Shown: in pieces, positions 1-7,240 of the stretch | Layout of the letters: every line of letters starts with the position of its first letter | Position numbering within the stretch: the stretch's first letter is position 1 | Origin: Dokdonella sp. | Lineage (GTDB): Bacteria > Pseudomonadota > Gammaproteobacteria > Xanthomonadales > Rhodanobacteraceae | DNA length: 34,091 nt | Reading direction: 5' to 3' | Assembly (NCBI GenBank): GCA_019634795.1 | Contig: JAHCAR010000026.1 | Span: forward strand, 1-34,091 | The notes under the pieces: generated by a model | Told to the model about the DNA's origin: nothing | The model's database searches: none | Seen by the model: only the letters and a program-made list of their open reading frames with translations | Made by a program: the position numbers and the translations under genes

Positions 1-362
1 TCCACCTTCGGATGCGCGGATCGTGCCAAATCGACGAGCCGCGAGAACAGGCGTTCACCTTCCTCGGGGCTGGCCGCGCCGCTGAATCCGGCCCGCATGC
101 CGCTGCGGGTATCGGCGGCGAGGGTGAACTGCGAGACCAGCAGCAGCTCGCCGGCGACATCCGTCAGCGATCGGTTCATACGCCCCTCCTCATCGGCGAA
201 TACGCGATAACCGAGCAGGCGCTCGAGCATGCGGCGCACCTGAGCCTCGCCGTCGCCACGTTCGACCGCGACGAAGGCCAGCAGGCCAGGGCCGATGCGG
301 CCGACGACCTCGCCATCGACGCTGACGCTGGCTTCGCTGACGCGCTGGATCAGGGCGATCAT
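1..362 (-). CDS. dtd: D-aminoacyl-tRNA deacylase, 3' end outside window
   Basis: The enzyme hydrolyses the ester between a D-amino acid and tRNA, keeping D-residues out of protein synthesis in the cytoplasm. About 120 residues are visible. They begin [18 protein letters not shown], and continue with the KMNxSL-like segment RMNRSL near residue 61 and the family hallmark SQFTLAADT at 77-85, which lines the active site. Family members are about 145 residues long, so roughly 25 are missing, including the C-terminal Gly-cisPro motif region, which cannot be checked. The start is the ATG at 360-362. The gene diverges from the acyltransferase beginning at 470. Identification rests on the full N-terminal pattern and is secure; whether the gene is intact cannot be judged. 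Confidence 0.93.
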   Translation of the reverse strand, partial: MIALIQRVSEASVSVDGEVVGRIGPGLLAFVAVERGDGEAQVRRMLERLLGYRVFADEEGRMNRSLTDVAGELLLVSQFTLAADTRSGMRAGFSGAASPEEGERLFSRLVDLARSAHPKV

Positions 363-433
363 GTCGGACTCCGCGGGAAGGCTCCCGCATCGTCGCCTTT
401 GCCGGCGCGGTCGGTCAAACCCGCTCAAGCCGC

Positions 434-439
434 TAGAAT
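434..439 (+). promoter_or_regulatory. Putative -10 element (TAGAAT) for the acyltransferase gene
   Basis: TAGAAT is preceded by GC, giving GCTAGAAT, 31 bp before the ATG at 470. There is no good -35 hexamer 16-18 bp upstream. The same GCTAnnnT form precedes several other genes in the window, which is the main reason to believe it. Confidence 0.4.
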
Positions 440-469
440 CGGGATTTCCCCCATTCCCTACCTGGTGCG

Positions 470-1366
470 ATGACCTGGCCGATCCGACTGCTCTATGCGC
501 TGCTCTGGCTGGCCGGGTTCCTGCCGCTGCGCGTCCTCCATGGCCTCGGCAGCCTGATCGGCGATTTCGCCTGGTGGACGCGCATGCGCGAGCGGCGTAT
601 CACCGAAATCAACCTGGCCCTGCTCGAAACGCGGGGCGAGGCCGTTCCGGGACCCCTCGACGCGCGCACGGTCCTGCGCGAGGCCGGCAAGTCGGCCGTC
701 GAAGTCGCCCGGATCTGGTGCACCAGGCCGAATAGGGCGCTCAAGCTGGTCCGCGAGGTTCGCGGCGGCGAACTCTTCGAGCAGGCCCTGGCCAGTGGCC
801 GCGGGGTCCTGATCGCCGCTCCGCATCTCGGCTGCTGGGAACTGCTGAGCTTCTGGCTGGCGGCACGCACGCCGCTGGCGATCGTCTATCGGCCGCCGCG
901 AAACGCGGCCCTCGAACCCTTGCTGATCAAGGCGCGTGGCGCGACCCGGGTCGAGCAGGTGCGCGCCGAAGGGGCCGGCGTCCGCAGTCTGTACCGCCGG
1001 CTCGCCGCGGGCGGCGTGGTCGGCATCCTGCCCGATCAGCAGCCCAAGCAGGGTGAAGGCGAGTTCGCGCCGTTCTTCGGCATCGAGGCCCTGACCATGG
1101 TCCTGCTGCCGCGCCTGGCCGAACGCACCGGTGCTGCCGTGCTGTTCGCCTTCGCCGAACGCCTGCCGCGCGGCGCAGGATTCCGTATCCACCTGCAGGC
1201 GGCGCCGCCGCGAATCGCCGACACCGACCTCAAGGCCGCCTGCACGGCCCTGAACCGGGGTGTCGAGGACTGCGTCCGGCTGGCGCCGAACCAGTACCAG
1301 TGGCACTACAAGCGTTATTCGATCCGGCCAACACCTACCGATCGCAACCCATACTCGCGCCGCTGA
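470..1366 (+). CDS. Lipid A biosynthesis (LpxL/HtrB-family) acyltransferase
   Basis: This 298-residue inner-membrane protein belongs to the lysophospholipid acyltransferase family that adds secondary acyl chains to the lipid A precursor in Gram-negative bacteria. A hydrophobic N-terminal segment (about residues 5-32) would anchor it. The catalytic HxxxxD/E motif is seen as HLGCWE at 119-124, and the substrate-side block GILPDQQP follows at about 185-192, then PFFG. Length and motif order match LpxL/LpxM proteins of about 300 residues. Which acyl position or chain it uses cannot be told from sequence, so no symbol is given. It starts at the ATG at 470, diverges from dtd, and converges on rho with a 100-bp gap that contains the rho terminator. 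Confidence 0.88.
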   Translation: MTWPIRLLYALLWLAGFLPLRVLHGLGSLIGDFAWWTRMRERRITEINLALLETRGEAVPGPLDARTVLREAGKSAVEVARIWCTRPNRALKLVREVRGGELFEQALASGRGVLIAAPHLGCWELLSFWLAARTPLAIVYRPPRNAALEPLLIKARGATRVEQVRAEGAGVRSLYRRLAAGGVVGILPDQQPKQGEGEFAPFFGIEALTMVLLPRLAERTGAAVLFAFAERLPRGAGFRIHLQAAPPRIADTDLKAACTALNRGVEDCVRLAPNQYQWHYKRYSIRPTPTDRNPYSRR

Positions 1367-1411
1367 GCAAAGCCCTGAACCCTTGGGCGCTGCTTCTCGT
1401 TTTGAGTCCCG

Positions 1412-1439
1412 AAAAGCAAAAGGCCACCTCGCGGCGGCC
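1412..1439 (-). terminator. Intrinsic terminator of rho
   Basis: Read on the minus strand, a 7-bp stem GGCCGCC/GGTGGCC (one G-U pair) closes a GCGA tetraloop and is followed at once by TTTTGCTTTT. It lies 28 bp beyond the rho stop codon and separates rho from the convergent acyltransferase gene. Confidence 0.8.
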
Positions 1440-1466
1440 CCTGCCGGAATCGATGGCACGCAGCAA

Positions 1467-3251
1467 TCAGCCGCGCTTCATCGAATTGAAGAACTCGTCG
1501 TTGGACTTGGTGTTCTTCATCTTGTCGAGCATGAATTCCATCGCCGCGAGCTCGTCCATCGGATGCAGCAGCTTCCTGAGGATCCAGATCTTCTGCAGCA
1601 TGTCCGGTTCGATCAGCAGTTCCTCGCGGCGCGTGCCGGAGCGGTTGATGTCGATGGCCGGATAGACGCGCTTCTCGGAGATGCGCCGGCTCAGGTGCAC
1701 TTCCATGTTGCCGGTGCCCTTGAATTCCTCGTAGATCACCTCGTCCATCTTCGAGCCGGTCTCGACCAGCGCGGTGGCGATGATGGTCAGCGAGCCGCCT
1801 TCCTCGAGGTTGCGCGCGGCGCCGAAGAAGCGCTTCGGTCGCTGCAGGGCATTGGCGTCGACGCCGCCGGTCAGGACCTTGCCCGAGGACGGAATCACGG
1901 TGTTGTAGGCACGGGCGAGGCGGGTGATCGAATCGAGCAGGATGACCACGTCCTTCTTGTGCTCGACCAGGCGCTTGGCCCGCTCGATGACCATCTCGGC
2001 CACCTGCACGTGGCGCGTGGCCGGTTCGTCGAAGGTCGAGCTGATCACCTCGGCGCGCACGCTGCGCTGCATTTCGGTGACTTCCTCCGGGCGCTCGTCG
2101 ATCAGCAGGATGATCAGGTGCACGTCCGGATGGTTGTGCACGATCGCCTGGGCGACGTTCTGCAGCATCATCGTCTTGCCGGCCTTGGGCTGGGAGACGA
2201 TCAAGCCGCGCTGGCCGCGTCCGATCGGCGCGACGAGGTCGAGGATGCGCCCGGTGATGTCCTCGGTCGAACCGTTGCCGCGCTCGAGCTTGAAGGATTT
2301 GCGCGGGAACAGCGCGGTCAGATTTTCGAACAGCGCCTTGTTCTTGGAGGCCTCGGGTGGCTCGCCATTGATGTGGTCGACCTTGAGCAGGGCGAAGTAA
2401 CGCTCGCCTTCCTTCGGAGGGCGGATGCGTCCGGCGATGTAGTCGCCTGTGCGCAAATTGAAGCGACGCGTCTGCGAAGGGGAGACGTAGATGTCGTCGG
2501 GCCCGGCCAGATAGGACTGGTCGGGGCCACGCAGGAAGCCGAAGCCGTCCTGCAGGATCTCGAGCACGCCTTCGCCGTAGATGCCGCCTCCCGATTTCGC
2601 ATGCGCCTTGAGGATGTTGAAGATCACATCCTGCTTGCGCGCGCGGGCCACGCCTTCCTGGATGCCGAGGGTCTCGGCCAACGCAATCAGCTCATTGGCG
2701 TTCTTGCGCTTGAGTTCGTTGAGGTCGATCAGCGGGCCATTGTCGCGGCTCGGATCGTATTCCTCGTCATCGCGCGGCAGGCCGCGATGGGCATGGTTCT
2801 GCTGGCGGTTGGCGCCGCCGCCACGGTTGCGGTCGCGGTCGCGTCGTCCGCGCGGGCCCTGGCGCTGCTGGCCCTGCTGCTGGTTGCGCTGCGGCTGGTT
2901 GCCACCCTGGCGCTGGCCGCCGTTGCCGCCCTCCTGGTTCGAGCCTTCGGCATTGGAGCCGGACGCTTCGCCGCCGCCCTGGTTGCCGTTGTCGCCGTTG
3001 CTGTCGGCACGCTCGCTCGAGAACCGCTCGGAAACCGAGCGATTGTCGGGAGCGTCATCCTGGCGATTGCCGTCGGCAACGGCCGCGGCCTTCTCTGCGC
3101 GAGGGGGCGAGGACTCGGAGGCCGGTTCGGCGTCGCCGGACTTGTTCTCGGACTTCGCGGCACGTGGCGCCCGCGGCTGCCGCTGGCGCGGCTCGGGACG
3201 AGCTTGAGGCGTGGCGGATTCGCCACTTTCTGGATTATCGATATCGGACAC
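1467..3251 (-). CDS. rho: Transcription termination factor Rho with long disordered N-terminal extension
   Basis: Rho is the hexameric RNA-dependent ATPase that ends transcription of untranslated RNA. The last ~420 of 594 residues follow the classic Rho order. These are the Rho N-terminal helical domain starting [16 protein letters not shown] at about residue 174, the cold-shock-like RNA-binding domain ([20 protein letters not shown]), Walker [10 protein letters not shown], Walker [17 protein letters not shown], and the Q- and R-loop region [14 protein letters not shown]. The first ~173 residues are low-complexity, rich in Gly, Gln, Asn, Arg and Ser, with no recognisable fold. The GTG at 3249-3251 is chosen because AAGAGG precedes it by about 9 nt; the frame stays open to an ATG at 3332. 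It lies downstream of trxA, the same order as in other gammaproteobacteria, but has its own likely promoter. Confidence 0.97.
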   Translation of the reverse strand: MSDIDNPESGESATPQARPEPRQRQPRAPRAAKSENKSGDAEPASESSPPRAEKAAAVADGNRQDDAPDNRSVSERFSSERADSNGDNGNQGGGEASGSNAEGSNQEGGNGGQRQGGNQPQRNQQQGQQRQGPRGRRDRDRNRGGGANRQQNHAHRGLPRDDEEYDPSRDNGPLIDLNELKRKNANELIALAETLGIQEGVARARKQDVIFNILKAHAKSGGGIYGEGVLEILQDGFGFLRGPDQSYLAGPDDIYVSPSQTRRFNLRTGDYIAGRIRPPKEGERYFALLKVDHINGEPPEASKNKALFENLTALFPRKSFKLERGNGSTEDITGRILDLVAPIGRGQRGLIVSQPKAGKTMMLQNVAQAIVHNHPDVHLIILLIDERPEEVTEMQRSVRAEVISSTFDEPATRHVQVAEMVIERAKRLVEHKKDVVILLDSITRLARAYNTVIPSSGKVLTGGVDANALQRPKRFFGAARNLEEGGSLTIIATALVETGSKMDEVIYEEFKGTGNMEVHLSRRISEKRVYPAIDINRSGTRREELLIEPDMLQKIWILRKLLHPMDELAAMEFMLDKMKNTKSNDEFFNSMKRG

Positions 3252-3339
3252 GGACGGACCTCTTGGGTGCCGTAGGGAAAAAGGGATTCCGGGGGGTGCT
3301 GCGGAAGGCGGAGCGGTTGCGCTCCTGATCACTAGGGCT

Positions 3340-3368
3340 AACTTAGCACCGCGAAATGCGGGCGTCTA
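3340..3368 (-). promoter_or_regulatory. Putative sigma-70 promoter of rho
   Basis: On the minus strand the -35 hexamer TAGACG (3363-3368) and the -10 hexamer TAAGTT (3340-3345) are separated by exactly 17 bp. The -10 is preceded by GC, giving GCTAAGTT like other promoters here. The predicted leader to the GTG at 3251 is about 80 nt. It starts directly beside the G-rich heptad repeat. Confidence 0.5.
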
Positions 3369-3379
3369 GCTTTGGAGAC

Positions 3380-3562
3380 GGGAACGGGGAATAGGGAATG
3401 GGGAATGGTTCAGAAGACGGGAATGGAGAATGGGGAGTAGAGAATGGGTTTGAAGCGGACTGGCCTGCGGTGTCGACCGAGAAGGAGGTCCGGATCAACC
3501 GCAAGATCGGGTATTCAGGAAAGCCGCGTTGCCGCTCTTTCCATTCCCCATTCCCCATTCCC
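3380..3562. repeat. Inverted pair of GGGAATG heptad arrays between rho and trxA
   Basis: The left arm, 3380-3446, holds about eight heptads of GGGAATG or one-base variants, with a short interruption at 3408-3418. The right arm, 3542-3562, holds three perfect copies of the complement CATTCCC. The arms could pair across about 95 bp. The G-rich strand also has the regular G3 spacing of a potential G-quadruplex. The element fills most of the rho-trxA gap and abuts the rho promoter. The same heptad is found at 7051-7088 and, degenerate, near 447-460. Confidence 0.8.
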
Positions 3563-3568
3563 GACCCT

Positions 3569-3898
3569 TCAAGCTATCGCACTATCGATCAGCTGGGTCA
3601 GCTGGGTCTTGCTGACGGCGCCGATCTGGGTCGCCTCGACCTTGCCGTCCTTGAAGATCATCAGGGTCGGGATGCCGCGTACGTTGTAGTTGCGCGGGGT
3701 CTTCTGGTTGTGGTCGATGTTGATCTTGGCGACCTTGAGGCGGCCGTCGTATGTGGCGGCGAGCTCGTCGAGGATCGGGGCGATCATCTTGCACGGGCCG
3801 CACCACTCGGCCCAGAAATCGACCAGGACCGGTTCGGATGATTGCAGGACTTCAGCATCGAACTGATCGTCGCTGACGTGGGCGATTTGCTGGCTCAC
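3569..3898 (-). CDS. trxA: Thioredoxin 1
   Basis: A cytoplasmic protein-disulfide reductase of 109 residues, the usual bacterial TrxA length. The active site WCGPC (residues 32-36) sits in FWAEWCGPCKMIAP. The buried Asp in LVDF and the cis-proline loop GIPTLMIF are present, and the protein ends in a typical amphipathic helix. The start is the GTG at 3896-3898, chosen because a perfect GGAGG (3905-3909) lies 6 nt upstream and the protein then begins MSQQIAHV. It is divergent from rhlB and upstream of rho, the conserved rhlB/trxA/rho arrangement. Identification is not in doubt. Confidence 0.97.
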   Translation of the reverse strand: MSQQIAHVSDDQFDAEVLQSSEPVLVDFWAEWCGPCKMIAPILDELAATYDGRLKVAKINIDHNQKTPRNYNVRGIPTLMIFKDGKVEATQIGAVSKTQLTQLIDSAIA

Positions 3899-3963
3899 GC
3901 GGAACCTCCAGGTAAATAAGGTTAAGAAACATGCCGTTTCGAGCGGGCGGAAGCGCGTTCCGC

Positions 3964-3969
3964 TACAAT
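3964..3969 (+). promoter_or_regulatory. Putative -10 element (TACAAT) for the rhlB leader transcript
   Basis: GCTACAAT matches the GCTAnnnT pattern seen before other genes. No convincing -35 was found. If used, transcription would start near 3976 and leave a leader of about 305 nt before the rhlB ATG, containing the large hairpin at 4080-4232. Confidence 0.4.
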
Positions 3970-4079
3970 TGCCCGGCTTGACGGCGTGGACTGCACTATG
4001 AGCCTGCGCCCATTCCGGTCCATTTCAGCCCAATCGGCTGCCCTGCGCAAGTTGGGGGCGGATCGGTTCCGCACAAGGA

Positions 4080-4232
4080 GCCTTGGCGGCAGCAATTTCG
4101 GTTCGCGAGACAGCCGTTCGCACTTTCACCGGCCATTCGCGGGGTTCTGCAGGCATTTCCTGCATATCCGCGAGCGGTTTTCCGGGAAGCGACGACGGCT
4201 ACTCAAGCTCGCGAGATTGCTGCCGCCAGGGC
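4080..4232 (+). ncRNA. Large rod-like hairpin in the rhlB leader, candidate cis-regulatory RNA
   Basis: The segment folds on itself almost end to end. 4080-4096 pairs with 4216-4232 (13 bp perfect, extended to about 17 with one G-U). TCGCGAG at 4103-4109 pairs with 4208-4214. AGCCGT at 4112-4117 pairs with 4195-4200, continued by TCGC/GCGA. TCGCGG at 4137-4142 pairs with 4168-4173, and TGCAGG at 4148-4153 pairs with 4159-4164 around a 5-nt loop. It ends 48 nt before the rhlB ATG. It could be a leader RNA controlling rhlB, or a DNA palindrome of MITE type. I do not recognise it as a known RNA family. Confidence 0.5.
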
Positions 4233-4280
4233 GCCTGATCCGCAGTCGAATGCACTGCGCCTTGACGAGATACCCACTGA

Positions 4281-5993
4281 ATGTCACATCAACAACCGCT
4301 TACCGACACCGTTTTTGAAAGCTTCGACCTGCATCCCAGCCTGCTGGCGGGACTCAACGACACCGGATTCGTGCGCTGCACGCCGATCCAGGCGCTGACC
4401 CTGCCGATTGCCCTGCAAGGTACCGATATCGCCGGCCAGGCGCAGACTGGCACCGGCAAGACCGCCGCCTTCCTCGTTGCTGTACTTAACCGCCTGCTGA
4501 CCAGGCCGGCCCTGGTCGAGCGCAAGTCCGGCGATCCGCGCGCGGTGATCCTTGCGCCGACCCGCGAGCTGGCGATCCAGATCGAGAAGGATTTCCGCAA
4601 CATCGGCCGGCATACCGGGCTGACCTCGGCCCTGGTCTACGGCGGCGTCGACTACGACAAGCAGCGCGAAATGCTCAAGCAGGGCGTCGACATCGTCATC
4701 GCCACGCCGGGCCGGATCATCGACTACCTCAAGCAGCACGTGGTCTCGTTCCGCGCCGTCGACGTCTGCGTGCTCGACGAGGCCGATCGCATGTTCGACC
4801 TCGGCTTCATCAAGGACGTGCGCTTCCTGATGCGGCGCATGCCCCCGCGCGAGCAGCGCCAGGGCATGCTGTTCTCGGCGACCCTGAGCCACCGCGTCCT
4901 CGAACTCGCTTACGAGCACATGAACAGCCCCGAGAAGGTGACCGCGGAAACCGAGTCGGTCACCGCCTCGCGCGTGCGCCAGGTCGTCTACTTCCCGGCC
5001 AACGAGGAAAAGATCCCGCTGTTGCTGAACCTGCTCGACAAGGTCCAGGAGCATCGCAGCATCGTCTTCATCAACACCAAGGTCATGGCCGAGCGTGTCA
5101 CCCGCGCCCTCGAGCGGCACGGCCATCGCGTGGCCACGCTTTCGGGCGACGTGCCACAGGCCAAGCGCGAACGCCTGCTCGCACGTTTCCAGAAGGGCGA
5201 CATCGAAATCCTCGTGGCCACCGACGTGGCCGCACGCGGATTGCACATCCCGGCCGTTTCGCACGTGTTCAATTTCGACCTGCCGCAGGACCCCGAGGAC
5301 TACGTGCACCGCATCGGCCGCACCGCGCGCCTCGGCGCCGAGGGCGATGCGATCAGCTTCGCCTGCGACCGTTATGCGATGGGCCTGCCCGATATCGAGG
5401 CCTATATCGAGCAGAAGATCCCGACCGCCTCGGTGGACCCCGAAATGCTCGTCGTGCCGCCGCCGCGCGTGCGCGAGCGCCCGGTGTATTCGGAGGAGGA
5501 TGCCGCCGCCAACGCCGCGGACGACCTGCGCAATACCGCCGGCGCCCCGCCAAAGGAACAGAAACCGCGCCAGGGCGGGCCGCGTTCCGCGGGCCGGCCG
5601 GCCCGCGGCCGCGACGGCGAACGTCGCCCCGGACGCGAATCGCCGCGCGCTCAGCGCCCGGCGCCGGCCAGCGCCGTGCCCGCGACCGATGCGTCCGCCC
5701 CGGCGGCCGCGGCGGGTCAGGCTGGGGAGGCGCCAAAGAAACGCCGTCGCCGCGGCGGTCGCGGTCGCAATCGCGCCGCGACCGGCGAACCGGTCGTGCA
5801 GACGGCGCAGGACTCGCCGTCCGGGTCAGGGCGTGCGGAGACGCAGAAGCCCGAGCGCAAGCCGCGTCGCGAGCGCGCCCCACGCGTCGACACTGCAGCT
5901 GGCAAGGCCGCGCCCGAAGCCGCCAGCGTCGCCGGCCTGCACAAGAAGCCGGGATTCTTCAACCGCATCGCAAGTTTCTTCGGCCGTCACTGA
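4281..5993 (+). CDS. rhlB: ATP-dependent RNA helicase RhlB (DEAD-box)
   Basis: RhlB unwinds RNA, classically as the helicase of the RNase E degradosome. The 570-residue product has every DEAD-box motif in order: Q motif with F15 and Q37, AQTGTGKT at 54-61, PTRELA at 93-98, DEAD at 166-169, SAT at 199-201, [12 protein letters not shown], and HRIGRTAR near 337. After about residue 400 comes a ~170-residue tail rich in Arg, Ala and Pro with [11 protein letters not shown]-type clusters, probably disordered and RNA-binding. The tail ends in a conserved-looking [11 protein letters not shown]. Divergence from trxA-rho supports RhlB rather than another DEAD-box paralogue. The start ATG at 4281 has only a weak Shine-Dalgarno sequence, and a strongly structured leader lies just upstream. 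Confidence 0.93.
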   Translation: MSHQQPLTDTVFESFDLHPSLLAGLNDTGFVRCTPIQALTLPIALQGTDIAGQAQTGTGKTAAFLVAVLNRLLTRPALVERKSGDPRAVILAPTRELAIQIEKDFRNIGRHTGLTSALVYGGVDYDKQREMLKQGVDIVIATPGRIIDYLKQHVVSFRAVDVCVLDEADRMFDLGFIKDVRFLMRRMPPREQRQGMLFSATLSHRVLELAYEHMNSPEKVTAETESVTASRVRQVVYFPANEEKIPLLLNLLDKVQEHRSIVFINTKVMAERVTRALERHGHRVATLSGDVPQAKRERLLARFQKGDIEILVATDVAARGLHIPAVSHVFNFDLPQDPEDYVHRIGRTARLGAEGDAISFACDRYAMGLPDIEAYIEQKIPTASVDPEMLVVPPPRVRERPVYSEEDAAANAADDLRNTAGAPPKEQKPRQGGPRSAGRPARGRDGERRPGRESPRAQRPAPASAVPATDASAPAAAAGQAGEAPKKRRRRGGRGRNRAATGEPVVQTAQDSPSGSGRAETQKPERKPRRERAPRVDTAAGKAAPEAASVAGLHKKPGFFNRIASFFGRH

Positions 5994-6000
5994 GGGATGC

Positions 6001-6019
6001 GCGCCGGCCAGGCCGGCGC
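6001..6019 (+). terminator. Terminator-like hairpin after rhlB
   Basis: A perfect 9-bp palindromic stem GCGCCGGCC/GGCCGGCGC around a single A lies 7 bp after the rhlB stop. There is no immediate T run (TTTT appears only at 6031), so it may need Rho or act as an RNA end-protecting stem. Confidence 0.4.
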
Positions 6020-6080
6020 AGGCCATCGTCGTTTTCGCAACGCGTCCGCCACCGCGTCGATCCTGTCGGCGCGGGCAATT

Positions 6081-6089
6081 TGCTAGAGT
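6081..6089 (+). promoter_or_regulatory. Putative extended -10 promoter of gspC (TGCTAGAGT)
   Basis: The extended -10 TGCTAGAGT lies 12 bp before the ATG at 6102 and 33 bp before the in-frame ATG at 6123. If it is used, the second ATG is the more comfortable start. No -35 match was found. Confidence 0.4.
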
Positions 6090-6101
6090 CCGCGTCGAAC
6101 C

Positions 6102-7046
6102 ATGTCATGGGAAAGCGTGCCGATGCTGAGTCGCCTGAAAGGGACCGGATTGACCGGGGCCGGTCGTGACCGCTGGTCCGAGCGGTCGGCGCTGATCTCC
6201 ACGTTCATGCTCGCCCTGCTGCTGGTCTGGCTGCTGGCGAGGACGTTCTGGATGCTGGTCCCGCGCGACGAAGGGCTTGCCGGCGTGTCCGCCCAGGCCG
6301 TGGTCACGGCCGGCGACCGGCCCGCCATCTCGATCGCCAAATGGCATCTGTTCGGCAACGCGCCGCAGCGCCTGCCTGCTCAGAGCAATGCCCCGGCCAC
6401 GACCCTGAACCTGAGCCTGCGTGGCACCCTCGCCGACGCCGATCCGCACCAGGGCATCGCAGTGATCGCCGACGCCCAGGGCGTGGAACGGGCCTGGCGC
6501 GCCGGCGAGCAGATCTCGGTCGGGGTCAGCCTCGACGAGGTCTATGCCGATCGCGTGGTCCTGCTCCACGACGGCGTCCAGGAGGTCCTGAACCTGAGCC
6601 GGGACGAGCAGACCGGCCGCGTCGCGCCGCTGCCGATGAACCAGCGCGGCGGTGCGCCACTGCGCAACACCGCGCCTGCCCCGGGTCCCGGCGCGATCAC
6701 GAACTTCGCGCCGATCAACGTGCCGCAGGGCTCGATCAACTGGCAGCAGGCCATGGACAAGGTCGGCGGCAGTCCGGCCGAGATGGCGAGGAACGTCCGC
6801 GTCGACCCGGTCATCGACAATGGCCGTATCACCGGGGTGCGCGTTTCCGTCATCAATGGCGATGCCGCCCTGCTCGGCCGGCTCGGCCTGCGTCCGAGCG
6901 ACATCGTCACCGCGGTCAACGGCGTACCGGTCGATTCGGTGGCGCGCGGCCAGCAGATCCTCGAGAGCCTGCGCGACGCCAACAGCGTGCGCGTCACGGT
7001 CACCCGCGAGGGCCAGCCCACCGAAATCAACGTCCAGTTGCGTTAG
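6102..7046 (+). CDS. gspC: Type II secretion system inner-membrane protein GspC
   Basis: GspC links the inner-membrane platform of the type II secretion system to the outer-membrane secretin. The 314-residue protein has a short cytoplasmic N-terminus and one membrane segment at about residues 30-52. A periplasmic homology region follows at about 75-165 (AKWHLFGNAPQ through VLLHDGVQEVLNL), then a Pro/Ala linker. A C-terminal PDZ domain at about 215-314 contains GRITGVRVSVINGDAALL and LGLRPSDIVTAVNGVPV. It is followed by gspD and gspE on the same strand. An alternative start at the ATG at 6123 would remove seven residues and fits the promoter better. Confidence 0.92.
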   Translation: MSWESVPMLSRLKGTGLTGAGRDRWSERSALISTFMLALLLVWLLARTFWMLVPRDEGLAGVSAQAVVTAGDRPAISIAKWHLFGNAPQRLPAQSNAPATTLNLSLRGTLADADPHQGIAVIADAQGVERAWRAGEQISVGVSLDEVYADRVVLLHDGVQEVLNLSRDEQTGRVAPLPMNQRGGAPLRNTAPAPGPGAITNFAPINVPQGSINWQQAMDKVGGSPAEMARNVRVDPVIDNGRITGVRVSVINGDAALLGRLGLRPSDIVTAVNGVPVDSVARGQQILESLRDANSVRVTVTREGQPTEINVQLR

Positions 7047-7050
7047 GGCC

Positions 7051-7088
7051 GGGATTGGGGATTGGGGAATGGGGAATGGGGAATGGGG
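7051..7088. repeat. GGGAATG heptad array between gspC and gspD
   Basis: Two GGGATTG and three GGGAATG heptads plus a final GGG run without interruption, 5 bp after the gspC stop codon. The plus strand has six evenly spaced G3-G4 tracts, a potential G-quadruplex. It is the same heptad as at 3380-3562. Confidence 0.85.
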
Positions 7089-7118
7089 CCTGAAACCGCA
7101 CACCAGCAGGCGGGCTTT

Positions 7119-7126
7119 GCTACGCT
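7119..7126 (+). promoter_or_regulatory. Putative -10 element (TACGCT) upstream of gspD
   Basis: TTGCTACGCT fits the extended -10 form TGCTAnnnT. It would give gspD a transcript of its own with a leader of about 108 nt, downstream of the heptad array. No -35 is evident, so support is weak. Confidence 0.25.
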
Positions 7127-7240
7127 TGGCGGAACCGCAGCTGCCGGGTCTTCGGTCCTCTTCACACTGCAGCCCGTAACGCGTCCCGTGCCGTCGCCGA
7201 ATCGAACAATTGCCAGCAATCCGACCAAGAGCCCGACCCG

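Noticed and set aside
1260-3275. Long plus-strand open frame of 671 codons opposite rho
   Set aside because: It is the high-G+C antisense shadow of rho, with no family pattern and low-complexity valine/alanine runs; rho on the other strand is certain.
3986-4318. 110-codon plus-strand open frame upstream of rhlB
   Set aside because: It overlaps the rhlB start out of frame, has no ribosome site, and runs through the self-complementary leader hairpin.
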